The notes below the pieces were generated by a model. It was not told the origin of the DNA. It did not search any database and saw nothing but the letters and a program-made list of their open reading frames with translations. From Sinohyriopsis cumingii (taxonomy: Eukaryota; Mollusca; Bivalvia; Unionida; Unionidae), in NCBI GenBank assembly GCA_028554795.2, contig CM068835.1:34054901-34118900 (forward strand): 64,000 nucleotides of DNA, given 5' to 3'. The stretch's first letter is position 1. Each line of letters starts with the position of its first letter. This document shows positions 42,601-54,530 of the stretch, piece after piece. A program made the translations under genes and the position numbers.

Positions 42601-44044
42601 ACATCCAAATCACACAAACACACACACTCATCCTGGTTCTGAAATTGTGTCTTAAATTTTTATATACTGTAGTAAGAAACATAATGTTTCATTCAAATCT
42701 TAAACATCTGCAATGGAGACAGCCATTTAGTTTTGTTTAAATTTTATTTAAGTATTTTTTATTTTAAGTATTCATCAGAATTACAAAGTTCTCAGATTTT
42801 AGGACTTAATATTTTGGAATTACTGTGAACTACTTCAAAGACATTTTGGATTATATCATTGAGATACATAAAGACTGTTGACGTCTTATCACATTCGCGT
42901 CTACTAGCATATACATAATTTCAAAATTCGCCTTAATTAGGAACACCACTGGAATACATTAGGAACAATATATACTTTTGGACCAGTGATAGAACTTTTA
43001 GGACTTTTTGGGATTTCATTCACAAAACTGTAAGTTGTTTTCAAGTTTTCACTTTGTAATCTTTCCAAATAAATGGTTTGTTCAATGTTACGAACCTTTT
43101 TAGTCTTCGCTTTTTGTGAAGACCAAGAAATCAGCCCCACACCTGTAATGATATTGGCTGGCGTCTGATATAGTTAATAGTTAATATTATCAAGGACCAA
43201 AATATTGACGTTCTTTTCCTGACAGAAACATGACTTAAAACATCAGGCAATGAGCCCATGTGTGGGGATCCAACTCCTACTGGTTAGTCCATCAAGTCGT
43301 TCCCCCGTAATTCTCGAGGAGGTGGAATTGTTGTCATCACAGAGAACTCCATGATCAAACGTCTTAACCACACCACAAAATTCAGTTTCGACCACACATC
43401 GTTTGAACTAGTCCAAACCACACTCACACTTGGGCAAAGGCCAGTCCATTTTTTCTGCCTATACCGCCCTCCTCCTAGTAGAAAAAACAAGCTGTCTCAC
43501 TCTCTCTTTTTGGAGCAGTTTCCGAATCTCCTGGACTATTGAAATTCGATAGGTGGCAAACCGATTATTCTTGAAGATTTCAACTTTCACTTTGACTGTC
43601 CCGGAAACCCAAATACATCAAAACTCATAAATTCCATTAATGTTTTCAGCCTCAAACAGTCAATTAACCAACCCACACATAAACATGGTCACATTTTAGA
43701 CTGGATTCTTCATAGACCTGATGATAACATTCTACGGTCCTCCCTGGTATATCATGACCTTGCATCAGATCATCTCTGCATTATATGCCATCTTGACGTA
43801 TCAGTCCCTAACCCTCCCTCCACCTATATCTGCTACTAAGAGAAACCTCCGAATGATAAATAGAACCAAACTAATGCACGACATCCAAGCCAACCTAACA
43901 ACTTGCTTACCTCCTAAAGAAGAACAACTGGATAACTGCCTGCGTTTATTGCTTGACAAACATGCCCAAGCTACCAAGCGCAGAGTATCAATTCAAACGT
44001 GTTCTCAATGGTATAACAGTGTTAGGGACTAGCTATACAAAGTC

Positions 44045-44100
<56 letters not shown>

Positions 44101-44869
44101 CTCACCTATTCATCTGAAACCTGTAAAATCCTGCAGATAATCTTGTCTGCGCACACCAGTGTACATTTTATACACTTACTGGTATTTCTCGCAGCTCCTG
44201 GGCTGCCGTCGGCTGAATGGAGCTTTTGGAGTTATGCACATAATATTTCCGGATCAAATCCTATGTCTGACGACTTGTAAATATACAAGGAATAGCACAA
44301 CCTTCTGTAATGTTGCCATTTTGAATTTCGCGCTAGATACGGCTATTACCAAATATTGCTAAGTGTCTAAACAGCACGCAAATGTGTTCAGAAGAGATTC
44401 GAGTGCAGGAAAATTGCACACTTTAATAAACAGATGACATCATATCCGCATATCGTCCATCGATATCAATACAGATTTGTGGGGTTGATTTATCAGACTA
44501 CTTTTTCTGTTACTTAGTTTCAGACCATAGAGGCAAAACAATCATCCAAAATACCACAAAGGACAAAAACATTTATAGTATTAGATTAAAACCCGCTGAT
44601 CTCCTGTGATATGGGGTTAAAGTGGTCTGTTCTCATTAATGCTTCCAGTCATAAGAAGAATATCAATAAATATTTAAAATGCATACTTTCATAGTGTACC
44701 CAACGGCGAAACTTCCTTCAGCACAGAACTGTGGACCATGCCAATCTCCCCATCGGCCACCATTGTCGACTGCAAGAATTTTTACAACATTTCTCGGGGT
44801 ATCTTGTACTAAAATAAATCCTTGGATTGTAATACAGAGACTCGCAAAATAGACCAGTGTATGCAACAT
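33375..44869 (-). CDS. VMO1: Vitelline membrane outer layer protein 1 (VMO1) homologue, three exons
   Basis: The joined coding sequence (exon 1 44,869-44,687; exon 2 34,877-34,671; exon 3 33,620-33,375) encodes 211 residues, close to the roughly 200 usual for VMO1. Residues 1 to about 20 look like a signal peptide (MLHTLVYFASLCITIQG), so the product is probably secreted. The three pseudo-repeats of the VMO-I beta-prism are visible. GxWGx[WY] occurs at 38-43 (GRWGDW), 98-103 (GAWGDW) and 165-170 (GHWGSY). DD-[TS]-x-x-N occurs at 70-75, 135-140 and 198-203. The protein ends DVKFFCCT, like the FCC terminus of the family. Both introns are phase 0. Intron 1 (9.8 kb) holds LINE, SINE, fold-back and Polinton debris; intron 2 (1.05 kb) starts with GC. 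VMO1 proteins belong to the egg outer layer in birds; the role here is unknown. Caution: exon 1 lies far upstream and could have belonged to another array member. Promoter and UTRs were not identified. Confidence 0.8.
34671..34877 (-). CDS. VMO1: VMO1 exon 2 (second repeat)
   Basis: 69 codons. The acceptor ttctttcag precedes Ile62. It contains DDTALNSILLRC, GAWGDWTGWSRC and AFSLQVES. The exon must end at Gln130 (CAG) for the frame to join exon 3, and the next bases are gcatgc, a GC donor. Confidence 0.85.
35225..35400 (+). pseudogene. Retroviral-type integrase C-terminal relic, copy B
   Basis: The plus strand reads ASLERSNRTLET (35,228-35,263), the E-containing helix of a DDE integrase (usually veRfNRTLk). 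After a frame change it reads QNETIKWIDILQN and VNRSYHRSTDMSPIEAV (about 35,285-35,385), the usual YN.SyHrSi...P.e block. Upstream core sequence is not recognisable. It sits within VMO1 intron 1. It may derive from a Polinton-type integrase, since other Polinton pieces lie on both sides, or from another rve-type element. Confidence 0.55.
36086..36828 (-). mobile_element. Polinton capsid protein remnant (F54H12.2-like family), internally deleted
   Basis: A minus-strand relic. The N-terminal part (36,828-36,640) reads CECSKSELDVFAMPPTR, then LQESQWEEFHPLLSL and EDYIDLNNN. These match the start of the proteins annotated as F54H12.2-like, which are Polinton/adintovirus-type capsid proteins. Next comes LINNYMHLLFSEVDLYF (about 36,560-36,515). 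The long middle of the family is then missing. The later part resumes with ALNGVINENPFKFNT (36,470-36,423) and ends with FHITPDQSSDEGHFHPIKSD and ILHTELENALEINYLL before a stop at 36,086. Several stops and frameshifts are present. Whether this is the major or a minor capsid protein I cannot settle by eye. Same strand as the polymerase B relic at 27.7-30.1 kb. Confidence 0.85.
36829..38893. other. No gene recognised; AGT/AGC and GA simple repeats
   Basis: An AGT/AGC trinucleotide-rich tract spans about 37,291-37,395. GA tracts lie at 37,411-37,453 and 37,590-37,604. The open frame at 38,059-38,310 matches nothing that I know. Confidence 0.5.
38894..39033. repeat. Minisatellite, about 58-bp unit, two copies plus a partial
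   Basis: caatggaaaatccagtcaaa...ggtgtcc followed by atatagcgtcaa at 38,894-38,949 recurs at 38,952-39,004, and ctatagagtcaa at 39,021 begins a third, truncated unit. Confidence 0.85.
39560..40560. other. Weak third match to the duplicated 3' flank of VMO1
   Basis: Short words are shared with copy A at 8.3-9.1 kb and copy B at 31.4-31.8 kb. Examples are ttcagacaggagttttcctatct (8,338: ttcagacagcagttttcttgtct) and a G-rich block at 40,120-40,160. It contains several spaced variants of gtcactgagccag. No coding sequence recognised. It may mark a third, more decayed unit of the VMO1 array. Confidence 0.3.
40561..41537. other. No gene recognised
   Basis: AT-rich; only short unrecognised frames. 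Confidence 0.5.
41538..42132. mobile_element. Fold-back element with GCGCGC-rich inverted terminal arrays
   Basis: The left arm (41,541-41,635) is built of units such as cgacaaatgcgcgc and cgacaaaagcgcgc. The right arm (42,027-42,130) is the same array in reverse complement (gcgcgcttttgtcg, gcgcattagtcgac, gcgcttttaacttgcgcg). The arms frame about 390 bp of AT-rich core with its own direct repeats (aatagtttgaatcact at 41,707 and 41,781; ttgca.tttgaa...tgatagaaat at about 41,818 and 41,924). Both outer ends carry TTA at the junction (cTTAgctcgcagg / cttgcgcgTTA), a possible target duplication. It encodes no transposase, so it would be non-autonomous. Confidence 0.8.
42302..42625 (+). mobile_element. 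tRNA-derived SINE, family 1, with 11-bp target-site duplication
   Basis: Box A-like GGCGGTCTAGTGGTTAGC and box B-like GTGGGTTAGATCCCC start the element. The body matches the minus-strand copy at 20,150-20,464, and the 3' end is aaagctacgttaaacatcc followed by CA-rich sequence. It is flanked by a perfect direct repeat CTCATCCTGGT (42,291-42,301 and 42,626-42,636), the hallmark of LINE-mediated insertion. It lies in VMO1 intron 1. Confidence 0.95.
42640..43190. other. No gene recognised
   Basis: AT-rich intronic sequence; no motif seen. Confidence 0.5.
43195..44100 (+). mobile_element. CR1-like LINE copy: endonuclease joined to 3' tail, RT deleted
   Basis: The plus strand carries most of the APE endonuclease: LTETWL (about 43,213), RGGGIVVITENSMIKRLNH (43,315-43,375), FFCLYRPPPSRKNKL, and ASDHLCIICHLDVSV (about 43,762-43,806). 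It aligns with the minus-strand copy at 1-1,258. After the post-endonuclease linker (MINRTKLMHDIQANLTTCLP) the sequence jumps at about 44,020 to acaaagtcctcatt(att)n, the same 3' end seen at 52,888. The whole RT is therefore absent. The (ATT)n tail runs 44,048-44,100. A few stops and shifts are present. Confidence 0.85.
44687..44869 (-). CDS. VMO1: VMO1 exon 1 (signal peptide and first repeat)
   Basis: 61 codons from the only in-frame Met near the signal peptide. It ends after Lys61 at a donor AAA|gtatgc. It holds VDNGGRWGDW and FCAEGSFAVGYTM, the conserved N-terminal VMO1 block. Confidence 0.85.
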
Positions 44870-45018
44870 TGTCCAAGTGTTGTGCCTTAACGAACTTAGC
44901 CTAACTGCTGTTATATCCTCTCTTATCTCATATTTCTACGGCGTAGTATACTGTAATTCAAAAATTATATTGCATTGCAGCCAAGATAAAGTTCATAAAT
45001 CCATTTAAATTTCATGGT

Positions 45019-45255
45019 ATGTGGACTCCAGAACAGTGGACAAGTTGGTACAAGAAAGAGATTGCATCAAATAAGAAACAAGTTTTTGTCCACGCGACAA
45101 CACTGTTGCTGGAAGCGTTGACGACATGTGCAATACACAATGGATATCTCTGTGAAAGAGATAGGTTACACATAACGCACAGCAAGTATTATAAACAAGT
45201 ACTAACGTATGTTCCAGGAATGACTTCTACTTTGGACAATTGTTCGATTCCTTAG
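45019..45255 (+). CDS. Unrecognised 78-residue ORF upstream of VMO1 exon 1
   Basis: Begins MWTPEQWTSWYKKEI and lies 150 bp beyond the VMO1 start, on the opposite strand. The amino-acid composition looks less random than most small frames here (four Trp-containing or aromatic-rich words, three Cys), but I recognise no family and have no second copy to compare. It could be a transposon relic or chance. Confidence 0.15.
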   Translation: MWTPEQWTSWYKKEIASNKKQVFVHATTLLLEALTTCAIHNGYLCERDRLHITHSKYYKQVLTYVPGMTSTLDNCSIP

Positions 45256-45495
45256 CAGTCTTTATACGTCCTGCATAATTACAAAAGTGCACAGACGGAC
45301 CACGTGTTCTTCTGCAGCTGTGGAGTAAAGTTCCATGTAACTGGAAGAATCGTTTGTTTTTAGTTTATTTGCTTGTTTTCCTTTTTTTCTTTTCTTCCAT
45401 AAGTACAAAACCGGAAAAATCAATGTATAAGCAATATTACAAACTTTTAATTGCTCACTCAAAAATTAGTAGGGCTGTTTCATGAAGATTTCTAT

Positions 45496-46375
45496 TGTTA
45501 CGTATATTTGATTTAATTTGTGTTTGATTTGGTTTGATTGTTTGCGGATTTTGGAATCTTCTTATTTTCTTTACATGTCAGTGTAATGTAATTTTGTTTA
45601 ATAACACTTTGATATTTTCCAGAAAGTTTAGTTTGACCTGAATCTTTCCATGAATGCCTACTAATAGAAATACTGTTTATATTTTTGACTTAGTTCCTGG
45701 TCTTGATTGAGGGTCAAGTAAACAACTTTTATTCTCGGAGTAAAATGATTGGTTCTTATCAAGGAAATCAATAGGTTAAGTGATTTTTATATGTAAGCAT
45801 CATCATGTGATCCTCTATTTCGCAAATAGGCATTTCCAAAAGTGCGCACTGCATAGTGTTAATAGTGATGTTTAGAGAGAGATCGGGCAGTTTGGGCTTT
45901 TAAACACTTGATGCCAAGTTGTTTTCTTCTGTTGTGACCAGTTTTGAGTTTTTGAGTTTTATTTTAATTTTTCGGATCCTAAAATATTAATTCGTTTCTC
46001 TGGAAATATTTTGTGCTCAGACAGAATTCCTGAACAAAGATATTTCTTAAAATTTTTATTTGGATTTCCAAAATCGGAGGATTATTTACTGTACACAACA
46101 TTGACCAGGATACAGCATTCGTCATCGCCTTCCATCTTGGATTCGTCTAGAACTTGAATTCATTAGAACATTTTATTATTAGGACTTCTAAACAAATTTT
46201 CATGGATTATTCTTGGATTGTTTTTGGATTTGTTTCTTAAAACCGTAAGTTCGTATTATTTTTTTTCTTTCATTTTTACAGTATTTTTCCAGGGAAATAA
46301 ATTATTATATTTCTCAAAACTTGTTGTTTTCACTCTTTCTTGTGTTACTGTTTATTCTAGCCTAAACACGTACCA
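45496..46375 (+). mobile_element. Solo LTR (about 880 bp) with 4-bp target-site duplication
   Basis: Starts TGTTACGTATATTTG and ends CCTAAACACGTACCA. The partner LTR at 61,287-62,222 shows the ends as TGTTAC...GTAACA. The direct repeat CTAT lies on both sides (45,492-45,495 and 46,376-46,379). Shared internal blocks with the other copy include gacttagttcctgg, gagggtcaagtaaacaac and atcttggattc. No internal coding region is attached. Confidence 0.9.
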
Positions 46376-49740
<3,365 letters not shown>

Positions 49741-49876
49741 TATAAGAACTGATCCACAATCTAGACTATAAGAAGTGATCCCTCAATTTAGACAATGGGA
49801 ACTGGTCCCCAAGCTAGACTATGGGAACTGCTCCCACAAGCTAGATTATGGGAGATTATCCGCATGATAGACTATG
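49741..49876. repeat. Minisatellite, about 27-bp unit, five diverged copies
   Basis: Units of the form [ta/gg]gaactg.tcc..caa.ctagactat follow head to tail. Early units carry taagaact, later ones gggaact, and the last is degraded. Confidence 0.9.
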
Positions 49877-51808
49877 CCGTTCTGCACCCAGGATCCCAAG
49901 GATATGGATAATGTGTCCTCCTGTCCTCCAATTGTGGGGGAAACACTATATTTCAAATGGACAAAGGAAAACAGTAGAGAGAACATTATGTACAAACAGT
50001 ATTAAACGAAAAGGTGACAATCTTAATTTCTTGGATAGTTCTGCCATCTGCACTGTACTGTCATTTTATTATTATGTATTTAGGGTAATAAATATTGTAT
50101 CCAGTACTCGGTTAGCTAATGAAACCATTTAAATATCCGAATATCTGGTTCACCTGAAAAGAGCTGGACTATAGAATGCTTCAATGCAAAAACAAAAATA
50201 TTAAATCATGCTGAAAACAACACATACGTTTGATATCCAGGTAGTGCATGCTTAAAACAAACGTTAAATAAGTAGAATTGTCTGGAGGAAATGAGATAAC
50301 TTCACAGTTACATATAAACATGTATATTTCTGTGATGCTATTTGAAAGGACAGAAAATCCTAACTGCGTCTATTTTAGTTTGTTGTAATACATGCCATAA
50401 TTTGACATCATTATCTGTACAAGGAACTAATCTCAAAAGTTGAACATTGCTTACATGATTCATTTATCTATCACAATTGATGTTCCCATGCAAGAAACAT
50501 AATACAAACTTAAAACAGTACACATATTACGGAATAATTTTTCTAAGTACATTATGTGGTGCTGGAAATAAAACATAAAGTTAAAAAAGAAAAACTATTT
50601 AGGTTGTTTTTATAGCAAAGATGCCGATGCTAAATGTGAGTATAAGCTATGTAAATACATACTGAATCATGCTGAAACAAATTACAAACTAATCTCGAGA
50701 AATATTATTGTAAGAGCGAGAAAAAACCCAAAGATTTTGGAGTGAGAGAGATAGCACCATATAGTGTCAATTTACAAGAATATCGTATATATTATATGTG
50801 AAAGTTTTAAACTTTCAAACTGATACTTTACCAACGTTAATTCTCCTCAGTGTAATTCATCTATGTTAATAATATGCAACCTGATACAATATACATAAAA
50901 TCCTTGCATGCCAAGCAAACATAGACAAACTATATTCCAGACTTTTGTAGTATGTTATGACATATGTTAATAGCAGAGCCCTAGCAAATTCAAATATGCA
51001 TATCATAAAGACATTGTGCCCGCTTGAAACAGACATTAAACTAGGAACAACAAAATTGGTAAATGATGATACAGTTGATAATGTGATCAGATATTTACCA
51101 AATGCCTAACATCGCAAAAAAAATGTAAACACACGGGCAGTTGAATAATGGGGTAAGTCCTATTAGCATCTGTTTGTATTATTGAAAATACACAAATCCC
51201 TTAAATCAAACAAAGGAAATCACTTCTCATTGAATATTTATAAGAGTACATCTCAATTTACAATATTGAATAAGACTCCACCTGGCACTTACAAAAGTTA
51301 GAGTTAATATCTCTATTCTTATGTCGACAACATGTTCAATATACAGAACACGCAAACAAATAAACATTGTATTCATAGCGCATTATAATCTTCAGTACTG
51401 TTACACACAATATGATACAAATAATAAGATGGAGTTTCATGACTCAGGATTCGGGGGACGAGGTACGAGCTAATAGCATGAAATAATAGAAACAATGATT
51501 GAATATCATATTGCAATTTACTCTTTTTGCATGAATAATTAAGCTATGTTCCGAATATCTAGTGTTTAGTTCTAGAGAAGACCCTGTACCAGTATCAACT
51601 TGATATCATTTTATCCTGTAGCGTGCACTCCTATTTTATATTCGTACGAAATTAATTTTCTGATTAATAAGTATTTCTCAAGCAGTTCGAGAAATCCAGA
51701 TTTTCTGAAAACAATATTTGCTCGATTAGCTGATAAAAGCAACATATGACTATTGACTCCAACATGAAAGATTTATCAATATTTTCATTCATAGTTCATT
51801 TTTCATTC
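49877..51808. other. No gene recognised
   Basis: AT-rich; no motif or repeat of note. Confidence 0.5.
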
Positions 51809-52150
51809 CTAATATATTACGTTATTTTGAGTAATTTGAAACTGATTCCTTTTTCTACTCCCATGGAGTGGTGTTGTTTTTCTTGTTTCTAGGATAAGGG
51901 ACATGTCCTTTTCCCTGATTCTTGTTTTCAATCCTGACCTACTGTGTGGGTTTGTTAAAATATATCCTTTCTTTGCCAAATCGCATCTAGCCTTTTCATA
52001 ACAGGATGTAATCACTCTAAGACAATTCCCAAAATTGTTGGCCATGGTCACCACTTCTTGCCTGTCGTCAAATTAAGGGAATTTCACAATTATTGGTTTT
52101 CGTTCTTCTTTCTTGCTGTGTAGTCGGTAATCCTGTACAAAGTACATATT
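51809..52150 (-). mobile_element. LINE ORF1-like C-terminal fragment (L1/Tx1 type)
   Basis: Minus strand: YRLHSKKEERKPIIVKFP, a stop, then FDDRQEVVTMANNFGN, and an open frame of 81 codons containing YEKARCDLAKKGYILT and SGLKTRIREKDMSLI. The run of R/K-P-I-I-V-K-F followed by a DR-xx-V helix, basic residues and a short beta hairpin is the layout of the RNA-binding C-terminal half of L1/Tx1-type ORF1 proteins. The match is by motif order only. No ORF2 lies next to it. Confidence 0.5.
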
Positions 52151-52579
52151 TTCATAAAATTCAAACTATTAATGCATCGATTCCATAAATAAAGATTTCG
52201 CAACTCTGTAAATAATTTCAGCTGAATCCTGGCGTGCTACTCCGTAAAAAAAAATGAAATAGAAAGATGGGTCGATTATAGACAGCTAAATGAAGTGCTA
52301 TTTTTGAACATTTGATGGGTCGAGTCCAATCAGGTGGAAGATATGTCTGGTTTATTTGAACGATGTCATTGTGCTCGGCGCAGATTTGTAAACGTCTGAC
52401 AGTGTCTGCAAGACGTTTTCGAGAGACTGCTACATTCTTGCTTGAAACTAAGTATAAGAAAGTGTCGTTTGTTCCAGAAGAGTGTTTCATATATGGGGCA
52501 TGCTGTATTTTAAGATGGCGTCCAAATAGATCCCGATAAGATCAAACGCTCACATAACTAGCCTACTCCTATAAACAAT
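52151..52579. other. No gene recognised
   Basis: A minus-strand frame of 90 codons (52,218-52,490) lies upstream of the ORF1-like fragment and might be its N-terminal part, but has no recognised motif. Confidence 0.35.
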
Positions 52580-52967
52580 AAAGAGGTGAGGAGCTTCATG
52601 GGGCCCAGCAACGTGGAATAATTGCCCACTGAACTTAGACACAAAGACAAAGTGATCACATTCAAGAGGGCTCTCAAAACTCACTTATTTCGAGTGCAAG
52701 AACAAACATAAAGACTTAATAATCTTTCCTACCTTAAATATTTTCTGCATGTCTTTTATTAATGTTTTCTAATTTCATTGTGTTTGTTTTTGTAATCATA
52801 TCATTATATGTTTTTTATCTTATAGGTGTTGTCTAATGTTGTAAAGCGCTTAGAGCTTCTAAAGATTAGTCGATAAACAAAGTCCTCATTATTATTATTA
52901 TTAATATTAGTAGTAGTAGTAGTAGTAGTAGTAGTAGAAGTATTATTATTATTATTATTATTATTAT
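52580..52967 (+). mobile_element. CR1-like LINE 3' terminal fragment with (ATT)n(AGT)n tail
   Basis: The plus strand reads SWGPATWNNCPLNL, and after a frame shift ITFKRALKTHLFRVQEQT and a stop (about 52,711). This is the WN.LP..LR.....FK..LKT.LF signature at the C-terminus of CR1/L2-type ORF2. The 3' UTR contains gcgcttagagcttctaaag and ends acaaagtcctcatt followed by trinucleotide repeats (52,888-52,967), the same terminus as the copy ending at 44,100. Confidence 0.9.
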
Positions 52968-53032
52968 ATGCCTGTGTTCGTACCAATGAACATTATTGGA
53001 GGATTTAATGAGATTACAAGGCATTTAAAATA

Positions 53033-54530
53033 TTGACAAAACACAATTGTCAATTTGAATCCAATGATGCAGATGAGGGACATTCCAAACTCCAAAATCC
53101 AAGTTGTTTTAGACGCCAATGCTGGCTTACACCGTCGCATCTGGTTCGAACTTCACTTTGGATACTGATGCAAGTAACTGTTCAATCAGTGCAGTGCTCT
53201 CCCATAATCAAAATGGACATGAAAAGTATATAGCCTAATAGAGCCGGACGCTGGGTATCGCAGACAGGAGATATTGCGTCACGCGTAAGGAACTCATTGC
53301 GGTTGTCACTGCTATCAAGCAATTTCGCTGCGATTTTTACGGTAGGGAATTTATCATTCGTCCCGACCATAGTTCATTACGATGGCTGACAAACTTTAGT
53401 GAGATCGAAGAGCAACTCACACGTTGCATAAAAACTCTTCTGGCACATAAATTTGAAATCGTTTACTGTGGGACTGTGACACACCAAAAGGCTTATAGTC
53501 TCTCACGAAGGCCTTGTGTGGATTGTTCATATTGCGAAAATGTTGAACTTAAAGATAGGAGTACGTTACAAAACTCCAGTAAAGAGTGCACATGTTTTCC
53601 TTGCGAGGTTCTAAGAGACTGTATGGAAGAAGGGCGCAAGGAAGAGTCCTCATGAATTGCATGAATTTCTGCAGGAGACCTGAGGATGAATCGCAGAGAA
53701 GAAAATGACACGTGATACACAATTAGATGCCTGAAAATTTGAAGAGTGCTCAAAATGGCATCAAATATCAATAGGTAATACAGCAGGTAGTTCATTATGT
53801 TCTCAGCGGTACAGGTTGGAACTCCGGGATGGAGTTTTCTACCGTAGGTGGGAAGATGAGACGGGCAATCGCATTTCTTTGTAGCTAGAAGTCCCAATGG
53901 TAGCTGGGAAGATGTTCTTGCAAACTTACATGACGCCGTTACTGCTGGTCACCTTGGAGTGAACAAGACTCTTTCAAGAGTACAGGAGCGATTATACTGG
54001 CTTGTTGTATGGTGAAATGTTAAGGACTGGTTTCCTAGTTGTGACCAGTGTTCAGCACGGAAGAGGCCATATAAAGCTAACGGAGCTTCCACGAAAATGT
54101 ATAATGTTGGTGCACCAATGGAACTAATCGCCTTAGAGAATTTGCGGCCCTCTGTTGTGTCAAATCATGGAAATAAGTACCAGAACTATTTCACAAAATG
54201 CGTGGAAGCCTTCGCATTGCCATACCATGAGGCAGAGACTGTTGAAAAAGGTTTGGTGGATCAGTTCATGACTAGCTTCTGTGTTCCGATGCACATTCAT
54301 ACAAATCAAGGAACTTTAGTCAGATTTGTTGAGGACGATGTGTACTTTTATACGGGTAGATAAAACGCGGACTACGCCTCTTCACCCACAGTCAGATGGA
54401 ATGGTAGAACGTTCTAATCAGACTGTAGAGAAAATCCTAGCTACCCTAGTGACCGAAGATCAGAAAAGCTGGGGTGATATTCTGCCCCTGGCACTCATGG
54501 CATGCGGTATGGAAAATGGGAGCTAAGTGC
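53033..54530 (+). mobile_element. Ty3/gypsy pol fragment, usual order (RNase H - integrase), decayed
   Basis: It starts at the RT-RNase H connection (NCQFESNDADEG). RNase H follows, with TDAS and IGAVLSHNQNGHEKYI-type words (about 53,155-53,225) and a frameshifted YGREFIIRPDHSSLRWL segment (about 53,340-53,385). The zinc-binding HHCC region follows near 53,920-54,070 with GHLGVNKTLSRVQERLYWL and CDQCSARKRPYK. The integrase core is partly deleted. Then TTPLHPQSDGMVERSNQTV (54,372-54,428) marks the catalytic-Glu helix. Repeated frame changes and stops; no LTRs found nearby. Its order contrasts with the Gmr1-type copies in the same window. Confidence 0.9.

Noticed and set aside
43284..43490. Minus-strand open frame of 68 codons
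   Set aside because: Antisense to the LINE endonuclease on the plus strand.
49741..49876. CRISPR-like array
   Set aside because: Head-to-tail minisatellite without spacers, in an animal genome. The arrays at 57.2 and 38.9 kb were rejected for the same reason.
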